A DNA stretch of 64,000 bases from an uncultured Flavobacterium sp. (lineage in GTDB: Bacteria; Bacteroidota; Bacteroidia; Flavobacteriales; Flavobacteriaceae), in NCBI GenBank assembly GCA_937773775.1, contig CALJVL010000014.1:58565-122564 (forward strand). The letters are read 5' to 3'. Below are positions 1 to 9,149 of the stretch, piece by piece; position 1 is the stretch's first letter, and the number at the start of each line of letters is the position of its first letter. A program made the position numbers and the translations under genes. Under the pieces are notes generated by a model. That model had not been told where the DNA came from. It did not search any database and was given only the letters and a program-made list of their open reading frames with translations.

Positions 1-222
1 GGAATCGAAGCTGGAATCGACATCATCACTGTTTTGAATGAAAAGACAGCATTCTTTAAATCGAATGGTGAAGCCAGACGTGCTTTGACTGCTAATTCGA
101 TTTCTGTAAACAAAGGAAAAGTGAAAGAAGATTTTGTGCTGTCATCAAAAGACCTGATCAACAATCAATTTGTTTTGCTGCAAAGCGGAAAGAAAAATTA
201 TTTTGTGGTAAGGATTGTTTAA
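1..222 (+). CDS. tyrS: Tyrosyl-tRNA synthetase, C-terminal end (5' truncated by window)
   Basis: The reading frame is open from base 1, so only the last ~73 residues are present. The piece matches the C-terminal S4 RNA-binding region of bacterial TyrRS: the segment NGEARRALTANSISVNKGKV is the conserved S4 helix-turn, followed by a short beta region ending in FVVRIV. The full enzyme (about 430 residues) charges tRNA-Tyr in the cytoplasm. The first internal ATG (base 34) is not a real start because conserved sequence runs through it. The next gene is convergent. Confidence 0.85.
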   Translation, partial: GIEAGIDIITVLNEKTAFFKSNGEARRALTANSISVNKGKVKEDFVLSSKDLINNQFVLLQSGKKNYFVVRIV

Positions 223-266
223 TTGTTTATTCGGTTAACAGATTAAACAAATAACCGAATCAACTT

Positions 267-1247
267 TTATAAAACCATCAAATTACAACCTCGAATATCA
301 GAATTATCAAAACGTCCCAATACCTCGAAAGAGTTGTTGGGATTTTTTTTGCCCAAGTCCTGGGTGGCAATAAAAGAGCAGGAATTGATATTAGCCAAAT
401 CGATTACGTTCAGTCCCCCCGTTTTTCCTTCCGGAATATAGCTCAAGGCGTCTTCGGTATCGCGGGTAAGGACATGCATCCAAGAAGGGCATTCAAACAC
501 CCCGTTTCCCAAGGAATAAGCTTGGGACAGCAGTTCCGTCATTCCATATTCAGAATGTATCATAGATACTCCAAAACCTTCGCATAGTTCGTTATGCAGT
601 TCTTCCCGAATCATTTCTTTCCGTTTGCCTTTCATACCGCCGGTTTCCATGATGATGGTATTTTGTAGCTGGAATTGTTGCTTTTCAATCAAGTCCAGTA
701 AAGCATAGGTGACCCCAATAAGAATTACATTTTGACCAGACTGATCTAATTCGAGAAGTTTCTTGATTAGTTCATCATGGTTGTGCAGGTAAAAGCCGCT
801 ATCAGAATGCTTAGACAATTGAATCAGATCCTTTACCATGTAAATTAATGAGGAGCCTTCCCGTTCGAGATAAGAAGGCAATAATGCCAAAACGACATAA
901 TCTTTTATGTTCCCATAAAATTGGGAAAAACCTTTTCGATAACTTTCTTCGTAGATGGAAGTGTCAGTTACCAGATGTTTGCTAGTATTCGTCCCGGTAG
1001 TGCCGCTACTAGTAAATGTCGCTTCAATTGCATTTGTATTAGAAACCACGTTGTGACTTTTGAAAAACTGTATGGGCAAAAACGGAATTTGCTGTAGTAT
1101 TTTTACTTTTTGAGGTTCCACTTTCATGAGATCACAAAATGCCCTGTATACCAAGTTATTTTCGTGCTGGAAGCGAAATACTTTTAAGGCTATTTTTTCA
1201 AATTGCTTTTGACTCGAAATGGCAAATATGGTGGTGGCTGTAATCAA
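267..1247 (-). CDS. LuxE/PaaK-family acyl-protein synthetase-like protein
   Basis: This 326-residue protein resembles the LuxE acyl-protein synthetase family (ANL superfamily), which activates carboxylic acids with ATP. The ATP-binding loop TSSGTTGTNTSKH lies near residue 79, and a later SEYGMTELLSQAY stretch corresponds to the second adenylate-forming motif. No luciferase or reductase genes (luxAB, luxC) are nearby, so bioluminescence is not implied; the substrate is unknown. No ATG fits the N-terminus: the frame begins with TTG at 1247, and the residues after it (IFAISSQKQFEK) look like the normal start of flavobacterial homologues as I remember them. Convergent with tyrS. Confidence 0.75.
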   Translation of the reverse strand: MITATTIFAISSQKQFEKIALKVFRFQHENNLVYRAFCDLMKVEPQKVKILQQIPFLPIQFFKSHNVVSNTNAIEATFTSSGTTGTNTSKHLVTDTSIYEESYRKGFSQFYGNIKDYVVLALLPSYLEREGSSLIYMVKDLIQLSKHSDSGFYLHNHDELIKKLLELDQSGQNVILIGVTYALLDLIEKQQFQLQNTIIMETGGMKGKRKEMIREELHNELCEGFGVSMIHSEYGMTELLSQAYSLGNGVFECPSWMHVLTRDTEDALSYIPEGKTGGLNVIDLANINSCSFIATQDLGKKNPNNSFEVLGRFDNSDIRGCNLMVL

Positions 1248-1315
1248 GAATTTTTATTGCAAAGGTATCAATTTTAATAATCCTTTCGGTTGTATGTACA
1301 TGGTGTAATTTTAAA

Positions 1316-1343
1316 TAAAAAAGCTCCAATTTGACTTGGAGCC
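1316..1343 (-). terminator. Rho-independent terminator after the T9SS mini-protein gene
   Basis: On the minus strand, a stem GCTCCAA/TTGGAGC (bases 1323-1329 with 1336-1342) is followed by a T-run. It lies just after the stop codon at 1370. Confidence 0.7.
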
Positions 1344-1369
1344 TTAGAAATATTTTCCGGGAATAATTT

Positions 1370-1708
1370 TTATCTTACAATAAGTTTTCTGGTAGCCGAT
1401 GCATTGTCTTCGGTAATTTTAATGATATAAACCCCAGAGTTTAGACTCGATACATTTAGTTCTTTCGAGCTTATCAATGTCTGCATTACTTTTTTACCTA
1501 GAAGATCAAAAATGATAATTTCTTTTTCCGAATCGTTTTTGGTGGAAATATATATTTTACCGTTGCTAACGGGATTCGGGTACAGGTTTAATCCTTCAAT
1601 AACGGAGGTTTCTTGTAGTTTTGGTTGTTGCTTCATGTCTTGGGCGCTGAGGCTCAGTGAAAAGAAGAAGACCAATAAGATTACACTATAAAAGTAATTT
1701 TTTGCCAT
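1370..1708 (-). CDS. Mini-protein: signal peptide plus T9SS type A sorting domain only
   Basis: The 112-residue product has a hydrophobic signal peptide (residues 1-22, cleavage near LSLSA/QD), about 15 linker residues, and then a type A T9SS C-terminal domain. The CTD runs from about residue 39, with the hallmark NLYPNPVSNGKIYI, the middle IIIFDLLGKKVMQ, the GVYIIKIT strand and the basic end TRKLIVR. There is essentially no cargo between export signal and sorting signal. It would be exported by Sec and then handled by the T9SS. It lies downstream of the beta-helix lipoprotein with a terminator between them, so it is probably a separate transcript. It could be a remnant of a longer secreted protein or a genuine small surface protein. 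Confidence 0.75.
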   Translation of the reverse strand: MAKNYFYSVILLVFFFSLSLSAQDMKQQPKLQETSVIEGLNLYPNPVSNGKIYISTKNDSEKEIIIFDLLGKKVMQTLISSKELNVSSLNSGVYIIKITEDNASATRKLIVR

Positions 1709-1755
1709 TAGCTTGATTGTGAGGAGTAAATATACAAAAAAATCAAATACTGTAC

Positions 1756-1788
1756 CAAAAAAAACACCTCTCGAAAAGAGAGGTGTTC
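1756..1788 (-). terminator. Terminator of the beta-helix lipoprotein gene
   Basis: A 10-bp perfect stem AACACCTCTC/GAGAGGTGTT (1763-1772 with 1778-1787), followed on the minus strand by a long T-run, just after the stop codon at 1811. Confidence 0.8.
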
Positions 1789-1810
1789 TACTGTTGTATT
1801 TGTACTATAA

Positions 1811-2929
1811 TTATTTAGTCCAATCAGCCCAAGAAGGTAGAGTTGCACCAGCACCAGCACCAATTTGAGTTGTTACATATGTCGCTGTGGTATTATTTGC
1901 AGTTACGAAATTTACGCCGTTTATTTTAAAGTCTCCAGCTGCTATCCTTGCAGTAGCCCCAGTACCTGCGTCTAATTTAGCAAACGTAGCGATACCATCA
2001 ACAAATAGGTTTGTGTAAGTTTGTTTTCCACCACCTTCTTTGAAGTTGATTGCTTTCTCAGAAGCTGTGAATTTAGTTGCTGTTCCTTTTACAATTGAAA
2101 TATTTATGATTTTTGCATCCGTCATTGGCAAAGCGATGTCGTTTTGACCATTGTTTGACCCTTCAACACCACCAAATGAAATACCGCTGATGTAAAGGTT
2201 AGTTATTGTCCCAATATATCCATCTGCGAAATCTAAAGAATCATCGTAAGAGTTAATTAATACAAGGTTACTTGCATTTACTGCACCTCCGAAAAATTCA
2301 ACAGCATCATCACCACTTTCAAAAGTATAGATATTTGATACTTCAGTACCACTACCAACTCCAAAGAATGAAACTCCATTGTATTCTTTACTATCACTAA
2401 ATTTAGATCCTGTGTAAGAAATTTTTAAGTAGTTGATTTTTCCAGATGAATCTGCATTGTTGTTACCTCCGTATAATAATCCACCTACTTCAGATGTTCC
2501 ATTATCTCCTGTGTTTACTTTTGCGTCACCACAGATAATCAAGCCACCCCAGTTTCCTTCAGCAGGAGCTGTTTTACCTGATGTCATAACTACCGGTTTA
2601 GCAGCAGTACCGTTCACAAAAATTTTAGCACCTCTTTCTACCGCGATGAAAATTGTTTTAGCTATTTCTGTGTCAGCTGTCGGGTCAGATTTAATTGTTG
2701 TTCCAGCAGGAATAATTAAAGAAGCACCAGATCTTACGATTAATCCTCCAGTTAATGTATACGTTTTTGTGGCATCTAGAGTTACAGTCTCATTGTTTGT
2801 TATTTCGCCTTTTAAATTATCTACTTTTAAATCAAAAGTATTTGCAGGGATTGTCTCTGGACTATCACTTGTACAGCTTGTAAATGCAATTGTCACTACT
2901 GTTAAAATTGCTAAAATTGATTTTTTCAT
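1811..2929 (-). CDS. Beta-helix surface lipoprotein, TonB-receptor partner
   Basis: This is a 372-residue lipoprotein: the N-terminus has a signal peptide ending in a lipobox AFTSC, with the lipidated cysteine at residue 19. The body is rich in Gly/Asn/Ser and short hydrophobic strands, typical of a right-handed parallel beta-helix (for example the stretches GASLIIPAGTTIKSD and GNWGGLIICGDAKVN). Similar proteins are common next to TonB receptors in Bacteroidota; database names such as 'multidrug transporter' for them are misleading. It is 208 bp downstream of the TonB receptor but has its own promoter, and a terminator separates them. The promoter carries the same 11-bp repeat array as the receptor. 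I infer a phosphate-related surface function; the ligand is unknown. Confidence 0.75.
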   Translation of the reverse strand: MKKSILAILTVVTIAFTSCTSDSPETIPANTFDLKVDNLKGEITNNETVTLDATKTYTLTGGLIVRSGASLIIPAGTTIKSDPTADTEIAKTIFIAVERGAKIFVNGTAAKPVVMTSGKTAPAEGNWGGLIICGDAKVNTGDNGTSEVGGLLYGGNNNADSSGKINYLKISYTGSKFSDSKEYNGVSFFGVGSGTEVSNIYTFESGDDAVEFFGGAVNASNLVLINSYDDSLDFADGYIGTITNLYISGISFGGVEGSNNGQNDIALPMTDAKIINISIVKGTATKFTASEKAINFKEGGGKQTYTNLFVDGIATFAKLDAGTGATARIAAGDFKINGVNFVTANNTTATYVTTQIGAGAGATLPSWADWTK

Positions 2930-2964
2930 TTTTGTTTAATTTTTGTTTATGTTTTTTAACGCTA

Positions 2965-3019
2965 CAAAGAAACATGTTTACTGTTTTTATCAGGTTAAGC
3001 GATTATTACGATGCTGTTA
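2965..3019 (-). promoter_or_regulatory. Promoter with 11-bp-phased TAAC array (predicted PhoB-type operator), lipoprotein gene
   Basis: On the minus strand a -7-like box TTTCTTTG (2965-2972, one mismatch to TAnnTTTG) lies 36 nt before the ATG at 2929. Upstream tetrads are AAAC (2983-2986), TAAC (2994-2997), TAAT (3005-3008) and TAAC (3016-3019), 14, 25, 36 and 47 bp from the first base of the -7 box. The 11-bp period and these offsets are identical to those at 5917-5993 and 13937-13991. Confidence 0.55.
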
Positions 3020-3075
3020 AGAATTCTTCTATGATTTTCAATACAATTAACATTAAATTTACACGTCCTATAAAA

Positions 3076-3118
3076 TATTAAAAAGAGGTAGCTAATGATG
3101 ATTAACTACCTCTTTTTA
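3076..3118 (-). terminator. Terminator of the TonB receptor gene
   Basis: A 12-bp perfect stem AAAAAGAGGTAG/CTACCTCTTTTT (3080-3091 with 3106-3117), with A- and T-rich ends, located after the receptor stop at 3138. It separates the receptor from the lipoprotein gene. Confidence 0.8.
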
Positions 3119-3137
3119 ATGTTGTATCAAGTTGGTG

Positions 3138-5897
3138 CTAGAACTTATAATTCAAAGACAAACTTAAGTTAGATCCAATTTTATAAGAGCTTGCTAATAC
3201 ATCAGCAGTTTTAATTAATGGTGCTCTGCTTTGATCAGTGAATCTCTTATAAACTGGATTTAAAATGTTTTTATATGACAATCCTATGTTTAGTTTTTTA
3301 GTTAGGTTAGATCTTAGAATAAAGTCTAATCTACCAATTGATTTGTCTATTAAGTTTCCTCTTTCGGAAGTTCCAATTACTGCTAATTTATCAGAAACAT
3401 ATGCATAAGTTACTGTTGCAGTAATGTCTTTGTCGTTTTTAAATTCTTTTGTAAAAGACATATCTGCATTTGCTAAAAAGTCAGCAGCTCCTGATAATTT
3501 TGAGTTTTTATAAGTAAAATTAGCGCCGAACCCATTTTCATTTAAAACTTTTGTATTACTTAAATCCATGTCCTGATACATATAGGACCCGTTAAAGCCG
3601 AAAGTTAACTTCTCTTTCAGATTATTTTCATTGCTAATTTCAAAAATATTTTTTCTAAATTCTAACTCTATTCCAGCCACTACTGCGTTATCACCAGTAT
3701 TTGCCCAAGTAATGTTTCCAGAAGAGGAATTGGTAAACATTTCATTGATTGGGTTTTGGATTAATTTTCCGAATGCAGTTACCGAGAGAATTTCATCGTT
3801 ACTAGGATATAATTCCCAACTTAAATCAGCATTGTAGTTTGTTGAAGCGTAAAGTTTATCGTTTCCTTCATAACTCTGTCCTACTTCTTGAAAAAGGATT
3901 TTTACTTTTTCTTTAAATTGTGGCAGAGTGTAGGTATTACTAGCTGCAAATTTTAAGTTTTGCTTGTCATTTAATTTGTATTTAGCGATTATGCTAGGCA
4001 AAAACTTCACTGGTGCGTAAGTATTACCAGTCCCGTCTGGTGCATCTAAACTCACGTAATAAACATATTGCTCTATTTGTTCAAATCTACCTCCTAAAAT
4101 CACTGATAATCTATCAGTAAAATTGTACTGTGCATTTCCGTAAACTGCATGGATATTTAAATGGCCATTATATAGCTGAGATAGTTTGCTAGAACTGTCG
4201 CCATTTGCTAAATCAAAATTGGTGTCATTTAAGTACAAATCAGTATTGTTAAATCCATCTTTTGGAAAAAGCGTTTTATTAGTTTCTGGGAAAAAGGAAT
4301 ATTGTTGAGAATTAAAGTCAACGATTTTCATCTTGCCAGAGTATCCTAATGTAGCCTTACCGTTGAATTCGTCTTCATTTGTTTTAGCGAAGTTATACGA
4401 ACCTGAAATATTTGCTGACCATTCTTTTTCAGTTAAACCTTGGTAATAACGGTGATTGTTTATGCTTGAGTTTTTGAAAAAAGTATAATCTGTAGATCCA
4501 TCATTTGAGGGAACAAAAGTATTTTGCATACGATCTGGAATAGTGTTATCCAGTATACTGTATCCAAGACTCCAGTTTGCTGTAGTTCTGTCATTGTATT
4601 TGTGCTTACCTAATAATTGGTTTACAATCAACTGTGTTTTATCGAAAGTTCCGCGTTTTATAAAGCCAATTTGGTCTAAACCTGAGAACTCAATATCAAA
4701 CCCTTCGTACTCACTGTAATCTTGTGAAGTAGAGTTTAAAAATAAAGTAGTAAACAAAATAGAGTTGTTTCTATTGATTTTGTAATCTGCGGTACCCATT
4801 ACGGTGGAATTAGTATTGAATTGATACGATTTTCTAAAGAGATCAGTGTTGGCCGCACCTTGTGCAGTGATGGTTGTTCTATAGATTCCTTCGTTATATT
4901 TGTTTTCAGCATCAAATCCAGCAGTTATGAAAGCACTAATAGTGCTGTTTGCGCCGACATCGAATTTTTTTCCTGCAGATAAAGAAATATTATTATTTAA
5001 AGTGTTTTTTCTTTCTTGTCTGTCCCAGCTATTATTATAGTTGTACGGTAGTAAAGGATTGCTTGGAGCATTTGTTTTATTGAAACCGAAGTAAGAAGGG
5101 CCATCTTGCAAGTAGAAATTATCAAGTTTAGCTACGTTTGTGTTCGTACCTGCACCTACGCCAATTTGAATAAATGGAGATCCGGTCATTTTCCGTGATA
5201 CAATATCCACGTTTGCTCCTCCAAAATCAGCATAATTTTGTGATTCAAACGTTTTGCTGATCCCTACAGATTCAACAATATCTGTAGAGAAAATATCCAA
5301 AAGTATGTTCTTGTTTTTAGGGTTATTAGACGGCAAAGGCAATCCGTTTAAAGTGGTCACATTATAACGGTCTCCTAAACCTCTTACGAAAACACTTCCT
5401 GAACCTTCTTGTTTAGAAACACCGCTTATTTTAGTCACTGCAGAAGCAACATCACTAACTCCTTTTCGCGCTAGTTCTTGTGCACCGATACTTTGCTTTA
5501 TCGCTACTGCATTTTTTTGATCTAATAATAAAGCCGTTTCTTTTTGTTTGTTTGCTGTTGTAGTAATCACGACATCATCAAGTTTATAACTGGATGAAAT
5601 AAGTGCTATATTTACAGTAATTATTCCGTTCTCTTTTACTGTTACCGGAATCTCTACAGTCTGGTAGCCAATAAAACTAAACTGTATAATATGGTTGCCT
5701 GCTGCTGTGTTTATACTGTACTTACCGTCTATGTCAGTTGTTGTGTTTTCGTTTGTACCTTTGATTAATACATTGGCAAATGGTAATGTTTCGTTGTTAG
5801 AATCCTTATCAGTTATTACTCCAGAAATTGTACCTTTGTTTTGTGAGAAAGAAATGGTAGTAATAAAAAGTGTTAAAATGAATAATTTCAGTTTCAT
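3138..5897 (-). CDS. TonB-dependent outer-membrane receptor with N-terminal carboxypeptidase-regulatory-like domain
   Basis: The 919-residue protein has a signal peptide (1-18, ending TISFS), a carboxypeptidase-regulatory-like (CarboxypepD_reg) domain (about 22-105, GTISGVITDKDSNNETLPFA), a plug domain (about 125-235, with SGVSKQEGSGSVFVRGLGDR) and a 22-strand-type barrel ending in the terminal SLNYKF aromatic signature of outer-membrane proteins. It would import a substrate across the outer membrane with TonB-ExbBD energy. No SusD-like partner is adjacent; instead a beta-helix lipoprotein follows. It is divergent from a PhoB-like regulator, and its promoter carries a phased operator array. 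I infer control by phosphate limitation; the substrate is not visible from sequence. Confidence 0.85.
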   Translation of the reverse strand: MKLKLFILTLFITTISFSQNKGTISGVITDKDSNNETLPFANVLIKGTNENTTTDIDGKYSINTAAGNHIIQFSFIGYQTVEIPVTVKENGIITVNIALISSSYKLDDVVITTTANKQKETALLLDQKNAVAIKQSIGAQELARKGVSDVASAVTKISGVSKQEGSGSVFVRGLGDRYNVTTLNGLPLPSNNPKNKNILLDIFSTDIVESVGISKTFESQNYADFGGANVDIVSRKMTGSPFIQIGVGAGTNTNVAKLDNFYLQDGPSYFGFNKTNAPSNPLLPYNYNNSWDRQERKNTLNNNISLSAGKKFDVGANSTISAFITAGFDAENKYNEGIYRTTITAQGAANTDLFRKSYQFNTNSTVMGTADYKINRNNSILFTTLFLNSTSQDYSEYEGFDIEFSGLDQIGFIKRGTFDKTQLIVNQLLGKHKYNDRTTANWSLGYSILDNTIPDRMQNTFVPSNDGSTDYTFFKNSSINNHRYYQGLTEKEWSANISGSYNFAKTNEDEFNGKATLGYSGKMKIVDFNSQQYSFFPETNKTLFPKDGFNNTDLYLNDTNFDLANGDSSSKLSQLYNGHLNIHAVYGNAQYNFTDRLSVILGGRFEQIEQYVYYVSLDAPDGTGNTYAPVKFLPSIIAKYKLNDKQNLKFAASNTYTLPQFKEKVKILFQEVGQSYEGNDKLYASTNYNADLSWELYPSNDEILSVTAFGKLIQNPINEMFTNSSSGNITWANTGDNAVVAGIELEFRKNIFEISNENNLKEKLTFGFNGSYMYQDMDLSNTKVLNENGFGANFTYKNSKLSGAADFLANADMSFTKEFKNDKDITATVTYAYVSDKLAVIGTSERGNLIDKSIGRLDFILRSNLTKKLNIGLSYKNILNPVYKRFTDQSRAPLIKTADVLASSYKIGSNLSLSLNYKF

Positions 5898-5916
5898 AGT
5901 TTTCTTAAATTTTTTG

Positions 5917-5993
5917 CAAAGTAACGTTGCTATTGTAAGGTTTGTGTTACCGAGTCGTTAAGGTTTTGAGTCCTTAGTGTTAACAAAAAGTTA
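5917..5993 (-). promoter_or_regulatory. TonB-receptor promoter with five 11-bp-phased TAAC repeats (predicted PhoB-type operator)
   Basis: The minus-strand -7 box TTACTTTG (5917-5924) is preceded by tetrads TTAC (5935-5938), TAAC (5946-5949), TAAC (5957-5960), a degenerate ACTC (5968-5971), TAAC (5979-5982) and TAAC (5990-5993). Every interval is exactly 11 bp. In E. coli the Pho box is built from direct repeats with an 11-bp period placed just upstream of the -10 box, and OmpR/PhoB-family activators bind such arrays. The divergent gene encodes such a regulator. Confidence 0.65.
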
Positions 5994-6061
5994 TCAGATT
6001 AAATTATGGCTAAGAGCGGTTTTTAAGAAATGATTTATCGTTACATTTACAAGCTTAAGAA

Positions 6062-6069
6062 TAAATTTG
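6062..6069 (+). promoter_or_regulatory. -7 promoter box of the response-regulator gene
   Basis: TAAATTTG matches the Bacteroidota consensus TAnnTTTG exactly and lies 5 nt before ATG 6075. If used, the transcript begins at or very near the start codon. Confidence 0.45.
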
Positions 6070-6074
6070 CCCAA

Positions 6075-6758
<684 letters not shown>

Positions 6759-6842
6759 ATATAATACACTTAAAGAGGAATTTACGTATTGGCCAGAATT
6801 ATTCGTCAGGTCTTTTGTTTTAATTACTCAATAATAATATAA

Positions 6843-7934
6843 ATGAAAGTCAGTTTTAAAAAAACTTACAAGTTTGCTGTAAAATCAGCGTTATACATCA
6901 GTCTTTTTTCAACGGCATTTGTTGTATTGTTAGTATCTATGATCTTTAGCTATACTTATAATAACTTGCTGTTGTTTGCTGGTATTTTTATTCTTGTAAT
7001 CTACCTCTTTTCATTTGTTGTTTTGCAGTATAGGGTAGAACGCTTTATCTATAGAAGGGTAAAGAAAATTTATGATGACGTATCTTTATTGGAATCCAGT
7101 TCCTTAATTAATTATCCAATAACTACCGATATGGAGACCTTGACTAGGGAAGTAAAGAAATTCGCGACAGATAAAAAGCTGGAAATTGAAATGTTGAAGG
7201 TGCGAGAAGAGTATAGGCGCGAATTTCTTGGTAACGTGTCGCATGAACTTAAAACCCCTCTTTTTACCGTTCAGGGTTATATTTCGACTTTGCTAGACGG
7301 AGCAATGGAGGACAAAGATATTCGTAAAAAATATTTAAAGCGTGCCGAAAAAGGAGTGGAGCGATTAATCTATATTGTCGAGGATTTAGATATGATAACC
7401 AAGCTTGAAGTAGGGTACTTAAATCTGGATTATTCTGAATTTGACATTGTCGAGTTAATTCAGAATGTGTTTGATTTATTGGAGATGAAAGCAGACAAAA
7501 AGAAAATTACACTCGCCTTTGAAAACTACCCTATTTTGCCAAACTTTGTTAGCGCTGATAAAGATCGGATACAGCAGGTTATTGAAAACTTAATTGTTAA
7601 TTCTATTAAATACGGAAAAACGAAAGGCACTACTGAAGTGGCAGTGGTTAATTTGACAAAAGAAAAAGTGCTAATCCGCATCAGTGATAATGGAGAGGGA
7701 ATAGACAAGCAAAACATACCAAGGTTATTCGAACGTTTTTATCGCGTCAACCAAAGTGGTTCCAGATCGGAGGGGGGATCTGGATTAGGTCTAGCCATCG
7801 TGAAACATATAATCGAGGCTCACAAAGAAAAAATTTATGTTGAGAGTGAGTTAGGAGTTGGCTCAGAGTTTTCTTTCACTCTTGAAAAGGCCAACAAAAA
7901 AAAGCCATCGGAAAAACAAACTGCACTTCTATAG
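6843..7934 (+). CDS. PhoR-like sensor histidine kinase
   Basis: The 363-residue inner-membrane kinase has two N-terminal transmembrane helices (about 13-38 and 41-62) with almost no periplasmic loop, a short linker, a HisKA dimerisation helix with phospho-accepting H134 in FLGNVSHELKTPL, and a HATPase_c domain. The ATPase shows the N box (ENLIVNSIKYGKT), G1 (DNGEGI), F box (LFERFYRV) and G2 (GSGLGLAIVKHIIEAH). The lack of a sensing domain is typical of PhoR-type kinases that read the phosphate state through transporter or PhoU partners. It is 84 nt downstream of the regulator on the same strand, so probably co-transcribed. The start is the ATG at 6843. Confidence 0.85.
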   Translation: MKVSFKKTYKFAVKSALYISLFSTAFVVLLVSMIFSYTYNNLLLFAGIFILVIYLFSFVVLQYRVERFIYRRVKKIYDDVSLLESSSLINYPITTDMETLTREVKKFATDKKLEIEMLKVREEYRREFLGNVSHELKTPLFTVQGYISTLLDGAMEDKDIRKKYLKRAEKGVERLIYIVEDLDMITKLEVGYLNLDYSEFDIVELIQNVFDLLEMKADKKKITLAFENYPILPNFVSADKDRIQQVIENLIVNSIKYGKTKGTTEVAVVNLTKEKVLIRISDNGEGIDKQNIPRLFERFYRVNQSGSRSEGGSGLGLAIVKHIIEAHKEKIYVESELGVGSEFSFTLEKANKKKPSEKQTALL

Positions 7935-8032
7935 ACAGTATCTCATTACGGTAAGCCTTCATTTTGGTTTAAGAGCAACTTAACTTTTTTTTCAATAAAT
8001 AGCACTTTACTTTGTACCGGAATAACAATACT

Positions 8033-8704
8033 TTAGTTTATGCTACTAAATACCAAATCGTTAAGGAACGCAGCGATTTTCGACTCCTTTTTACTATCAC
8101 CAAAATCGGTCAAGGAAGGAAGATTGTTCATGAAAAAATTCTGAAAATGTGCCATTTCAATTATTGTTGTTGCGAGTGATCTGGGGTATTTGTATTTTGA
8201 ATTGCACTCCAATATTAAGTCCCCAATAACTTTACAAAGATCTTTGTATGGTTTAAAAAAACGATGTTTATTGTCTTCACCTACCTGTTTCGTTAAATAT
8301 ACTTTGGAGCCCTCTGAAATTACAATTTGATGCAGTAAATTTGCGTTGACATAGCTTATTTCTTCATCATCCTCGACGGCCGTTGCCAGTATGTTTATTA
8401 CTTTTTTCAGTTTTAATTTTGGGCTTTTGATATTTTTAGTTTGGAAAACAATCTGGAACTCTATCCAACTCCAATACCAAGATATTACATAGGTCAATAA
8501 GAGGTGTTTGTTTTCGAAATACCTGTAAATACCAGCTTCTGTAGTTCCAATCTCTTTCGCCAGTTTTTTAAAAGTAAGTGCCTCGAACCCATTTTTGTGG
8601 ATCATAATTATGCTGTGCATAATTATGTTTTTACCTAACTCAGATTGTTCGGGGTTGCGCAGGTATAGAGCCTCATTCATTTTTATTTGTAACTGTAACT
8701 CCAT
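8033..8704 (-). CDS. TetR/AcrR-family transcriptional regulator
   Basis: The 223-residue protein has an N-terminal TetR helix-turn-helix (about residues 25-75): the recognition part is FKKLAKEIGTTEAGIYRYFENKHLL. A divergent C-terminal ligand-binding helical region follows, with the WYWSWIEFQIVF stretch. It probably represses its own or a neighbouring promoter on ligand removal. A perfect GATAGT/ACTATC palindrome lies 94 bp upstream of its ATG. The ligand is unknown. Confidence 0.8.
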   Translation of the reverse strand: MELQLQIKMNEALYLRNPEQSELGKNIIMHSIIMIHKNGFEALTFKKLAKEIGTTEAGIYRYFENKHLLLTYVISWYWSWIEFQIVFQTKNIKSPKLKLKKVINILATAVEDDEEISYVNANLLHQIVISEGSKVYLTKQVGEDNKHRFFKPYKDLCKVIGDLILECNSKYKYPRSLATTIIEMAHFQNFFMNNLPSLTDFGDSKKESKIAAFLNDLVFSSIN

Positions 8705-8797
8705 TTATGTTTTAAGGTTGGCTGATTATTTTTGTATGTGTATGAAAACCAAGTTTTCCCTTTAGCAAATGTAATAAAAAACACTTCATATTTTTAA

Positions 8798-8812
8798 GAT
8801 AGTATTACTATC
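8798..8812. promoter_or_regulatory. Candidate TetR operator palindrome
   Basis: GATAGT-ATT-ACTATC is a perfect 6-bp inverted repeat with a 3-bp spacer, upstream of the TetR gene and 18 bp before a plus-strand -7 box. The pairing with this regulator is inferred from position only. Confidence 0.4.
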
Positions 8813-8829
8813 ATTAATGATATTATATC

Positions 8830-8837
8830 TATCTTTG
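8830..8837 (+). promoter_or_regulatory. Orphan plus-strand -7 promoter box
   Basis: TATCTTTG matches TAnnTTTG exactly, next to the palindrome at 8798-8812. No convincing gene follows until 9150; downstream ORFs (for example 19 codons at 8892-8951) are too short to call. Confidence 0.4.
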
Positions 8838-9149
8838 TCGCGATTAACCAAAAAACGGATTGTGAGAATAAAAAATAGCTATGAGAGAGTCATGAATAAC
8901 TTGCCAGAGAGTATTTTTTTTACTGTCTTTTCATTTCCCACTGAACCTTAGACCAGCATAGCTTCTGCCTTTTTTTGGAGACATAGATTTTTAGATGGAA
9001 TATTGAGCATAAAGTAATTCTGGTACAACTGATTTGCAAGAATTGTGAATATAGAAGTATTTAAAAAGTAGTAATGTCGATGCTTTATAAGATAATTAAT
9101 CCAAGTAGAAAAGAGGAATACTGTAAAAATATAATAATCAATTGCGAAA
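8838..9149. other. Gene-poor intergenic stretch
   Basis: About 310 bp with stops in all frames and low complexity A/T runs. No tRNA, hairpin-terminator or recognisable coding remnant was seen. It may be the leader of the small gene at 9150 or the residue of a lost TetR target. Confidence 0.4.

Noticed and set aside
267..1247. Bioluminescence (lux) locus
   Set aside because: Only a LuxE-like protein is present; no luciferase, reductase or luxCD genes in the window.
2433..2939. Plus-strand 168-codon ORF opposite the beta-helix gene
   Set aside because: It mirrors the real minus-strand gene, which has a signal peptide, promoter and terminator; the antisense frame is a by-product of its codon use.
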